In this document: positions 19,437-26,726 of the stretch, in pieces
How positions within the stretch are numbered: the stretch's first letter is position 1
Layout: every line of letters starts with the position of its first letter
Assembly: GCA_026400935.1 (NCBI GenBank)
Contig: JAPLNX010000090.1
Span: 1 to 48,591 of the forward strand
Reading direction: 5' to 3'
Source: Planctomycetia bacterium
GTDB lineage: Bacteria; Planctomycetota; Planctomycetia; Planctomycetales; Planctomycetaceae
DNA length: 48,591 nucleotides
Translations under genes and position numbers: made by a program
Notes under the pieces: generated by a model
Seen by the model: only the letters and a program-made list of their open reading frames with translations
The model's database searches: none
Told to the model about the DNA's origin: nothing

Positions 19437-20498
19437 CTATGTCCGCGCTCGTCGCTTAACGTGCGAAGGCTGTTCGTCGTCATAAGCGCGGACGATCTCA
19501 CCGACAAGTCGATGACGCACAATGTCTTTCGTAGTCAAATGCACGCAGGCCAAGCCGGGAATGTGCCCCAGTCGGCCCACCGCGTCGATCATTCCCGAAG
19601 GAACGTTCGGGGGTAAGTCGATCTGTGTCACATCGCCGGTCGCCACGATTCGCGATTCCTGTCCCATGCGAGTGAGAAACATCTTCATTTGCGTGACCGT
19701 CGTGTTTTGACCTTCGTCTAAAATCATAAAAGTACTGTTGAGCGTGCGACCGCGCATATAGGCCAACGGAACGATTTCGATCACGTCATTTTCCATGTAA
19801 CGCTTCACTTGCTCAAACGAGAGGATGTCGTTGAGCGCATCCAGCAACGGTCGCAAATACGGATTGAGCTTTGAATGCAAATCGCCTGGCAAAAAGCCGA
19901 GACGCTCCCCCGCTTCAACAGCAGGTCGCACGAGCACGATCTTGCGGACTTGTTCCTGTCGCAGCGCATTCACCGCCATTGCCACCGCGAGGTAGGTCTT
20001 GCCTGAACCGGCCGGGCCAACACAAAGCACGATATCGTTTTTACGGATCGCTTCAACGTACTCAAATTGACCGGCGGTGCGCGGATGAATCTTCTTGGCC
20101 TTCTCGAAAACCTCAATCCCGCCATTGGCAGCCGGGGCTTTCGATTTCACTCCATGCCCATTCGTCGCGACGGCTGCGTGAACCGACACGGTTGTGCCAA
20201 AGTCGTTAGTCGCAATTGATGCGTTACTGGCTTTCGTGTCACTCACGTGACCTTCAATGACTCGCACCACTTCGCTATCGCGGAGTTCGCCGTCCCGCTC
20301 GATGATCGCGTGTAACTTTGAAAAAATATCGCGGCCACGTTCGACTTGGATATCCGTGCCAAAAAGATGTAGCTCGTCTCCTCGAATGACAACGTCCACT
20401 CCGACTGATTCACGCACTTTGCGCAGGTGACGGTCCCGTTCTCCAAAAAGTGTGCGGACAAGGTTTGGGTCATCAAACGAGAGGGTGGCTTCAGACAT
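19437..20498 (-). CDS. phoH: PhoH family ATPase
   Basis: This 353-residue protein has the PhoH P-loop at residues 161-168 (GPAGSGKT), the RPAVEAGERLGFLPGDLHSK segment typical of the family, and a Walker B-like MILDEGQN at 258-265. Sensor motifs LTRMGQESRIVATGDVTQID follow. An N-terminal KH-like region (about 1-75) is also usual for this PhoH type. PhoH proteins are ATPases linked to RNA processing and ribosome maturation. About 50 residues between the KH-like part and the ATPase (about 85-130) are low-complexity and specific to this protein. The gene lies upstream of the HD hydrolase gene with a gap of about 100 bp. Confidence 0.95.
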   Translation of the reverse strand: MSEATLSFDDPNLVRTLFGERDRHLRKVRESVGVDVVIRGDELHLFGTDIQVERGRDIFSKLHAIIERDGELRDSEVVRVIEGHVSDTKASNASIATNDFGTTVSVHAAVATNGHGVKSKAPAANGGIEVFEKAKKIHPRTAGQFEYVEAIRKNDIVLCVGPAGSGKTYLAVAMAVNALRQEQVRKIVLVRPAVEAGERLGFLPGDLHSKLNPYLRPLLDALNDILSFEQVKRYMENDVIEIVPLAYMRGRTLNSTFMILDEGQNTTVTQMKMFLTRMGQESRIVATGDVTQIDLPPNVPSGMIDAVGRLGHIPGLACVHLTTKDIVRHRLVGEIVRAYDDEQPSHVKRRART

Positions 20499-20701
20499 GC
20501 CAGATTACCACGGGCCTTCAAACTGCTCGCGACATCCGCAAGCGCGGCGGGATTCTAGTCAGGGTTCTTTGCGGTTGCATACTCGCCGAATGTGCCAATG
20601 TCGGTTTTAGAGTTTGATCTGTGGTCGCATTGATTTTTGCCGAAATGCACCCTGTAATCACTGCCGCTTCTCAATCATCAAGTAACAGCAGGAGAGACAA
20701 C

Positions 20702-21901
20702 ATGGAGACGACAAACGGCGCACTTAATCGCAAGCTGCGCATGGCACTGGTTGGTGGCGGTCAAGGAGCATTCATCGGACGAGTTCACGCAACTGCCGCG
20801 GTGCTTGACAACCGAGCAGAATTGGTCGCGGGTGCGTTGTCATCTGACCCGGTGAAGGCGAAAGCCTCAGCACCGGCTTACGACATCAAGCCCAATCGAG
20901 CATACGGCTCCGTTCAAGAAATGATCGACAAGGAATTGAAACTCCCCGCCGATCAACGCATTGACTTTGTGACTGTCGCGACTCCGAACCACACGCATTT
21001 TCCGATTGCGAAAGCAGCTCTCGAAGCGGGTTTTAATGTCATCTGCGACAAACCAATGACATTTGACTTGGCTCAAGCCGAAGAACTCGTGAACGTCGTT
21101 GCCAAGTCGGGCGCGGTCTTCGCTGTGACCCACAACTATACCGGTTATCCATTGGTTCGTATGGCTCGGCAGATGATTCTGGATGGCGAATTGGGTGAAA
21201 TCCAAGCGGTTCGATCTTGCTACATCCAAGGTTGGTTACGCACGCGACTCGAATCGAGTGACCAAAAACAAGCTGCCTGGCGTACCGATCCAGCCAAGTC
21301 CGGTGCCGCTGGTTGCTTCGGCGACATTGCAACGCACGCCTATAACCTCGCTCGTTACATGACGGGTCTCATCCCGGCTGACGTCTCTTGTAACCTGAAG
21401 ACGTTCGAACCGGGTCGCCAGCTTGATGACTACGGACACGCGGTTATTCGCTTTGAAAACGGCGGTTTCGGTACGGTCACTGCCAGCCAGATTTCGCACG
21501 GTCGCGAAAACGACGTCTCCATCGAAATCGACGGTACGAAGGGCGCGATCCAGTGGCGACAAGAAGAACCGAACGTTCTGACGCTGCGTCGCAACGGTCA
21601 TCCGCATGCGCTCTACACTCGCGATCCGAACGCGCCTTACATGAACGACTCCGGCAAAGCCGCTTGCCGCTTGCCCGCCGGTCATCCGGAAGCGTTCTTT
21701 GAAGCGTTCGCCAACGTGTATCGCTCGGCCTATGACGACATCGTGACGCGAGCCACCGGTGGAACTTGGGACAAGCTCAATACGGTTTATCCGAACGTCA
21801 ACGACGGCGTCGAAGGGATGTACTTTATCCAACAGTGCGTGAACAGCAGCAACGAGAACGGGGCCTGGCTGCCGCTCAAGCACAAGTTGGCTCGGCAGTA
21901 G
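20702..21901 (+). CDS. Gfo/Idh/MocA family NAD(P)-dependent oxidoreductase
   Basis: This 399-residue protein has an N-terminal Rossmann fold (KLRMALVGGGQGAFIGRVHA), the ATPNHTHFPIAKAALEAGFN strand and helix, and the ICDKPMTFDLAQAEELV motif equivalent to the family's E/D-K-P. The larger C-terminal α/β domain includes GDIATHAYNLARYMTGLIP with a likely catalytic Asp/His pair. Members oxidise or isomerise sugars and cyclitols; the substrate cannot be told. The ATG at 20702 is chosen because AGGAGA lies six bases before it, although the frame is open further upstream. The gene is divergent from phoH and ends six bases from a convergent gene. Confidence 0.93.
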   Translation: METTNGALNRKLRMALVGGGQGAFIGRVHATAAVLDNRAELVAGALSSDPVKAKASAPAYDIKPNRAYGSVQEMIDKELKLPADQRIDFVTVATPNHTHFPIAKAALEAGFNVICDKPMTFDLAQAEELVNVVAKSGAVFAVTHNYTGYPLVRMARQMILDGELGEIQAVRSCYIQGWLRTRLESSDQKQAAWRTDPAKSGAAGCFGDIATHAYNLARYMTGLIPADVSCNLKTFEPGRQLDDYGHAVIRFENGGFGTVTASQISHGRENDVSIEIDGTKGAIQWRQEEPNVLTLRRNGHPHALYTRDPNAPYMNDSGKAACRLPAGHPEAFFEAFANVYRSAYDDIVTRATGGTWDKLNTVYPNVNDGVEGMYFIQQCVNSSNENGAWLPLKHKLARQ

Positions 21902-21907
21902 TCCCGC

Positions 21908-22714
21908 TTATTTCTGGCCTGAATGCGGCTCGGTGCGCACTTGCACTTGCAACGCACCGAGCATCTTTGTGATCTGCTCTTCCTTGCGATTGATGTTGAG
22001 CACGTTGTCCAACACAAATGCACGTGGTTCGTTGGTTGGGTGCAGAATCAGGCGACCAGAGCGGAGGAGCATGTACTCGAAGACGTCGTTGATTTCTTTG
22101 CTGATTCGCAGATTCGGTGCGGAAAAGCGCTCGAGGTCGCTCAAGAAACCGTGGTGGTGCATCAGTTCGTTCGGTCGCACTTCCCAATAATCGAACCGAG
22201 CCATCATCCAGACGATCAGGTACAGCACGCTCATCAACGTCGCGAACAAGAAGTAGAACGAGGCGTTCGCCCAAGGTTTCAGTTGCTTGAAGAAGCCCGA
22301 GACAAACGGGACTAAGTCTGGATGAAACGTGAAGAGCAATGTCAGCCCCATGCCGACAGCGACAAAGCCAAAGAACAGAGTCAACGACGTCGTGCGTGGG
22401 AAGTCGAACGAGATCACGACGAGGTTCGCCGCCGTCAGCATCAGAAACGCGAGCGAGACCACTTCTGCTCCGCGATTTCCGGGCGCGTCTCCGGCGAACA
22501 GCAGCATGTAAAAACCAGCTAAAAACGAGGCGATGAAGGTTGGGTATAAGAAGACAATCTTCGGATACGCCACGAGATAGATCGAAGTCGGTGCGTCGTC
22601 GTCATCGCTGTTCGGAGGGCCGCTCGAAGAGACGGATGGCGGTGTCAATGCTGCCGGGAGGGTCGGAGGAATAGGGTTGATTGCTGCGGGTTCGATGGGA
22701 TTGTCTGTGCTCAT
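21908..22714 (-). CDS. Conserved membrane protein of unknown function
   Basis: This 268-residue protein has a Pro/Ser-rich, acidic N-terminus (to about residue 45, including a DDDD run). Four hydrophobic helices lie between about 50 and 175 (YPTFIASFLAGFYMLLFAG, VVSLAFLMLTAANLVVISF, SLTLFFGFVAVGMGLTLLF, FYFLFATLMSVLYLIVWMM). A cytoplasmic C-terminal domain (WEVRPNELMHHHGFLSDLER onward) recalls bacterial PH-like (bPH2) domains. The gene converges with the oxidoreductase. I do not recognise a named family and the PH-like comparison is weak. Confidence 0.75.
   Translation of the reverse strand: MSTDNPIEPAAINPIPPTLPAALTPPSVSSSGPPNSDDDDAPTSIYLVAYPKIVFLYPTFIASFLAGFYMLLFAGDAPGNRGAEVVSLAFLMLTAANLVVISFDFPRTTSLTLFFGFVAVGMGLTLLFTFHPDLVPFVSGFFKQLKPWANASFYFLFATLMSVLYLIVWMMARFDYWEVRPNELMHHHGFLSDLERFSAPNLRISKEINDVFEYMLLRSGRLILHPTNEPRAFVLDNVLNINRKEEQITKMLGALQVQVRTEPHSGQK
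21928..21962 (+). terminator. Possible terminator shared by convergent genes
   Basis: A perfect 10-bp inverted repeat (GCTCGGTGCG and CGCACCGAGC) with a 15-nt loop lies 26 bp after the oxidoreductase stop, inside the last codons of the convergent gene. It is followed by ATCTTTG rather than a clean T run, so termination is plausible but not certain. Confidence 0.45.
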
Positions 22715-22911
22715 AGTTGTGTCTTGTTGAGTGAGTCAGATCGAGATTTAGAATAGCTCAGCAGTGCAAAATCGAACTGCTGCAAACGAGTTCGCGTTCT
22801 TCGCTGCCGAGTCAGAAACATTGAACGGCCGACAGCCGAGGCAATCTATCGAGCGTTCTGAACCGACGCCAGCAGCGTGCTCCAACGCTCTAAACAAGCG
22901 AAGTTCTCCAA

Positions 22912-23027
22912 TCCCACCGAACTTGCCTCAGTAGCTCGTGGGCCTTTGCACTACAGCGGTCATGATTCCGAGTGAAACACTCCGTTGTGCAAAAGCCGGA
23001 ATCCACCGAGGCAAGCGCAGTGGGATT
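22912..23027. repeat. Long-hairpin repeat, copy 2
   Basis: Arms begin TCCCACCGAACTTGCCTCAG and end CCACCGAGGCAAGCGCAGTG, with the conserved inner part GGGCCTTTGCACTAC, a 29-nt loop (22955-22983) and GTTGTGCAAAAGCCGG. It fills the 3' side of the gap between murJ and the 268-aa membrane protein gene. The outer arms have diverged more than in the DUF2079 copy. Confidence 0.88.
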
Positions 23028-23040
23028 ACTAAAGTGAGGG

Positions 23041-24786
23041 CTATTGTGCGGTGTTCTTTGCACGTTTTGATCGGCGCATCAACATCCAGAACTCATCCAA
23101 TTTCAAGACGGACGCCAGCAACGCGTAGCTCGCGAGCGAAGCGATCATGGCGATGGTCAGGCTCAGCAAACGCTGCTCAGACCGGTCCACTCCTGGAAGA
23201 TAATTCAGCACCCACCAACCGACAGTCATCATCGCGCAAGACGCGGTGATCGCTCGCAGCGAGGTGCTCAGCAATGACCACCACGGTAACTGGCCAATGC
23301 GTTTTTGGATCAAACTCAGACAGATTCCAAACTGCAAAATCCCGCACAGCGAAGTGCTCAGCGCTAGTCCTTTGCCGCCAATTACGAAAATCAGAGCGAT
23401 ATTCAATATCAGATTGAGCAGCATCACTCGCAACCCAATCATCAGCGGCGTCCGTCGATCACCGATTGCATAATACGCGCGCTGTACTATCAACAAACCA
23501 CAAAAGGCCCACACGCCTAAACTGTAAGCCGCCGTCATTTCAGTCGCTTGCCGTGCGTCGTGAACGGTGAAGTTGCCACGTTGAAAAATCGTCGCCACGA
23601 GCTGATCCGACATCAGCCACAATCCCGCGCTGGCCGGAATGCCGATCACCATGACCAGTCTCAACCCCAACGCGAAATCGTCTCGCAAGTGCTGCCAATC
23701 ACCGCGTTCGGCATGTCGTGTCAGCAAAGGAAAGATGACTGTCCCCAACGCGACGCCCAGTAACCCCAGCGGGAATTGATAGAGTCGCTGTCCCTCGTTG
23801 AGTGCCGACGCCGTCCCCGATTCCAGTGGCAACCAAGTGCTCGTTGATCGCGTTTGCAGTTTTGCGTCTGCAGCCTCCAGTCCACTGTCTCTTGTTACCT
23901 GTCCCGTGACTGTCAGGCGAACCGCGTGATCTATGCTTGCGGCAACTGGTCGCGAGAATCCGATGGCGATCATCGAATCGCAAAACGTATTGATCTGCGT
24001 GACAGACAACGCCAATACCACCGGCAGCATCAGTTGAACCAATTCGCGAACGCGGACTTTCGCGTCCATCCAATGTCGATCCACTCGAAAACCACAACGA
24101 TGAAGTTGCGGCCACAGCGCGATCAGTTGAATGACGCCAGTGAGCACGATGAATCCCGCCAACCAAAACGATTGGCCTTCGGCATTCAAGGCTTGTCGTT
24201 GAATCCACCAGATCGCGCCCAGCGAGCAGATGTTGAACACCACGGGCAACAACGCCGGCCAAACAAATCGACCAACTGCGTTTAAAACGGCTCCGGTCTG
24301 TGCGGTCAAACAGATTAGCGGCAAGTATGGCAGCATGACTGCCGTGAGCATCAGGCAGAGTCGCCACTCATCCCGTAAGGGAACCAGCCAGACTACTAGA
24401 GCCAAGACCGCCTCCGCGAGTAAGACTAATGCCACTAAGTAGATTGCCAGCCAAACGAAAACCGCTCCCGCCAAACGCATCGCCGGTTCGGTCCCGTGTT
24501 GCTCCTGCTCTCGCACAAACAACGGAGTGAACGCCGCGTTCAACGCTCCTTCGCCGAATAACGCTCGTGCTAAATTCGGAACACGGAACGCCGTGACGAA
24601 CGCATCGAGCACCGGGCCGTTGCCCCACATCGCGGTGGTTGCGATCTCACGAAACAGGCCCAGGATACGGCTTAGCAATGTGCAAAAACTGACAACCCGC
24701 AGGCCAGCAAAAAGGCCGCCTACTCGTGAGTCCGACTGCGGGACGGAGAGGTTGTGATCGTCTTTCAGAGACTCGCTCATCCGCAT
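23041..24786 (-). CDS. murJ: MurJ-type lipid II flippase
   Basis: This 581-residue polytopic protein has the MurJ/MviN pattern: LLSRILGLFREIATTAMWGN near the N-terminus, DAFVTAFRVPNLARALFGEG, and ALNAAFTPLFVREQ, then about 14 membrane helices. MurJ flips lipid II for peptidoglycan synthesis. A 60-residue insertion-like segment around residues 285-325 (including TVTGQVTRDSGLEAADAKLQ and TRSTSTWLPLESGTASALNE) is polar and not part of the usual core. The start ATG at 24786 lies ten bases after the upstream stop, and another ATG follows two codons later. Confidence 0.95.
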   Translation of the reverse strand: MRMSESLKDDHNLSVPQSDSRVGGLFAGLRVVSFCTLLSRILGLFREIATTAMWGNGPVLDAFVTAFRVPNLARALFGEGALNAAFTPLFVREQEQHGTEPAMRLAGAVFVWLAIYLVALVLLAEAVLALVVWLVPLRDEWRLCLMLTAVMLPYLPLICLTAQTGAVLNAVGRFVWPALLPVVFNICSLGAIWWIQRQALNAEGQSFWLAGFIVLTGVIQLIALWPQLHRCGFRVDRHWMDAKVRVRELVQLMLPVVLALSVTQINTFCDSMIAIGFSRPVAASIDHAVRLTVTGQVTRDSGLEAADAKLQTRSTSTWLPLESGTASALNEGQRLYQFPLGLLGVALGTVIFPLLTRHAERGDWQHLRDDFALGLRLVMVIGIPASAGLWLMSDQLVATIFQRGNFTVHDARQATEMTAAYSLGVWAFCGLLIVQRAYYAIGDRRTPLMIGLRVMLLNLILNIALIFVIGGKGLALSTSLCGILQFGICLSLIQKRIGQLPWWSLLSTSLRAITASCAMMTVGWWVLNYLPGVDRSEQRLLSLTIAMIASLASYALLASVLKLDEFWMLMRRSKRAKNTAQ

Positions 24787-24796
24787 TTAACTCCGC

Positions 24797-25201
24797 TCAG
24801 TCAAGGAGCGGATCGGGGCGAGTATTGTTGATGTCGAATGACTGCAACAAGTCAAAAACTCGCTCCAAAGGCCAACCGCGTCCGTGCGCACTGCAATAGA
24901 TTTCGAGATTTTCTTGGCCGTTACAAAACAAACGGACGATTTCCAATTCCACATCATCTTGTGGGTCGCCGACTGTTCCAAAGTTATCGCTCGAAAACTC
25001 GATGAATCGCTGACGACCGGTTAAATGCTGCCAATGACACCAGCGATAAAATCGCATGAAGTGTTTTCGACTCCAATCGCGAATCGCCAACTGTCCTAAG
25101 TCGCGACCCTGCTTTTCACTTTCGATCCACTTGTGGCGGTAAGCCTCTTGCCAAGCGTAATCATAAACGCTGCTCAGACTCTGCACGTTGTCGCGACTCA
25201 T
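24797..25201 (-). CDS. Hypothetical protein co-transcribed with murJ
   Basis: This 134-residue soluble protein starts MSRDNVQSLSSVYDYAWQEA and is rich in aromatic and charged residues (KHFMRFYRWCHWQHLTGRQR, GQENLEIYCSAHGRGWPLER). The stop is ten bases before murJ, so the two probably share a transcript. I recognise no domain. It has no membrane segment or signal peptide. Confidence 0.7.
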   Translation of the reverse strand: MSRDNVQSLSSVYDYAWQEAYRHKWIESEKQGRDLGQLAIRDWSRKHFMRFYRWCHWQHLTGRQRFIEFSSDNFGTVGDPQDDVELEIVRLFCNGQENLEIYCSAHGRGWPLERVFDLLQSFDINNTRPDPLLD

Positions 25202-25399
25202 TCACCACACCCCAAAAGAGGAGAGAGGAGATGTGACAAATCGAGTCGGTCGTTCGACCGCCAGTGAGAAGCACATCGCAATCATTCAAACCCAAGCCAG
25301 AAGCAGGTCGCCTTATATCGACCGAGGTAAGGCTGCTCAAGGAGCGAATTTTGGGAGCCGACTTCAATTGATCCTTGGTTATCGGTCATTGATCGTCGG

Positions 25400-26386
25400 C
25401 TATTTTGGAGAGAGCAATCTTGAGTCGAATACGAATGGACTCGGATTGAGTTGGCCGAGAGAAAACCCGGTGAGCAAATCTTTTGCGGAAACTGCTGCTT
25501 GAGTTGGTCGCAAACCGCATGAGTGGGCAAGTAGACCGAGTAACGCGTCTGCAGAAACGCCTTCTTTCCGAAGCGTTGCCAAACGGGTATCGCCATGACG
25601 TTTCGCGAGCCGTCGGCAGTCAGGACCGACGACTAATGGTACATGAGCGAACGTCGGTGGTATCCAACCAAAAACCTCGAAGAGTTCAATCTGTCGAAAG
25701 GCACTCGGCAACAAGTCATCACCACGCAAAACTTCGGTAATGCCCATCGCATGATCATCGCACACGACCGCAAGCTGATACGCGGGGGAGCCGTCCATTT
25801 TGCCGACGACGAAATCGCCGAGTTGTTGTTTGACGTTCACTCGCTGAGTCCCCGCTACGAGGTCGGTGTACTCACGGGGCACTTCGGTTGTCCGTAGCCG
25901 CCACGCAAATGCCCTGTCGCCAAGTGATGCAGCATCGGCAGCCGCCCTTCCGGCACAAGTTCCCGGATAGATCGGGCCTTCGTGTTCGATGTGCGGCGCG
26001 CTTGCCGCTGACTCGATGTCGGATCGAGTACACGTGCAGGGATAGACTCGCTCGTCACAACGCAGTCGAGCAAGTGCCACGCGATACAACTCGACTCGCT
26101 CGGTTTGCACATACGGCCCGTTCGGCCCGCCAATATCCGGACCTTCGTCCCAATCCAGGCCCAGCCAACGCAAGTCATCGACCGCTTGCTCAGCGGCTCC
26201 GACTCTCACTCGTGGCGAATCAATGTCTTCGATCCGCAAAATGATTCGACCACCGCGCGAACGAATCGACAACCACGCCAACAAATACGTCCGCGCGTTC
26301 CCCACGTGCTGAGCCCCCGTCGGCGACGGAGCAAGCCGACCAACGGGAGTTGTTGGCTTGGATGACAGCAAAGAGTTCTCAGCCAT
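25400..26386 (-). CDS. gluQ: Glutamyl-Q tRNA(Asp) synthetase
   Basis: This 328-residue protein matches the catalytic half of glutamyl-tRNA synthetase without the anticodon-binding domain, as in GluQRS, which attaches glutamate to queuosine in tRNA(Asp). The HIGH-type motif is in VGRLAPSPTGAQHVGNARTY. Zinc ligands are visible in YPCTCTRSDIE and later YPGTC. DGSPAYQLAVVCDDHAMGIT and RGDDLLPSAFRQIEL are characteristic, and the KMSKS equivalent is RRLAKRHGD. The ATG at 26386 is preferred over a TTG at 26407. The gene is on the same strand as the 134-aa gene but about 200 bp away. Confidence 0.92.
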   Translation of the reverse strand: MAENSLLSSKPTTPVGRLAPSPTGAQHVGNARTYLLAWLSIRSRGGRIILRIEDIDSPRVRVGAAEQAVDDLRWLGLDWDEGPDIGGPNGPYVQTERVELYRVALARLRCDERVYPCTCTRSDIESAASAPHIEHEGPIYPGTCAGRAAADAASLGDRAFAWRLRTTEVPREYTDLVAGTQRVNVKQQLGDFVVGKMDGSPAYQLAVVCDDHAMGITEVLRGDDLLPSAFRQIELFEVFGWIPPTFAHVPLVVGPDCRRLAKRHGDTRLATLRKEGVSADALLGLLAHSCGLRPTQAAVSAKDLLTGFSLGQLNPSPFVFDSRLLSPK

Positions 26387-26423
26387 AGTCTCACTGCTCT
26401 TGAGCAATGCCCTTAGGCGGAGA

Positions 26424-26573
26424 GGCTTTCACCGCAAAGGCGCTAAGTACGCGAAGAGGAAAACGGACATTGATAGTCATTTGCCAAAGGTTATGGGTCA
26501 ATGATCAAAGAATAATGACCTCTTCTCAGTTCTTAGAATTCCTTCGCGTGCTTGGCGTCTTGACGGTGACTCC
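26424..26573. repeat. Inverted-repeat element between gluQ and the PLB-like gene
   Basis: The left arm CTTTCACCGCAAAGGCGCTA, AGTACGCGAAGAGG is complementary, with mismatches, to the right arm TTCCTTCGCGTGCTTGGCGT, CTTGACGGTGAC. The arms are about 35 nt and the centre about 80 nt. The sequence resembles widespread planctomycete intergenic repeats (inferred). It occupies most of the 340-bp gap. Confidence 0.75.
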
Positions 26574-26726
26574 TTGAGCAGGCTTGGATTTCTAAAGAAG
26601 AGGAAGGTTCAGATTTTGGGGCCTTCGCGAATTCCAGAAACCATGACAGTTCGGTTCAATGCCACCAGGACAGGGAAGAAGTTGCGATGGTGATTCCACT
26701 AAACTCCGCGTTAATGAGGTGCCTTG

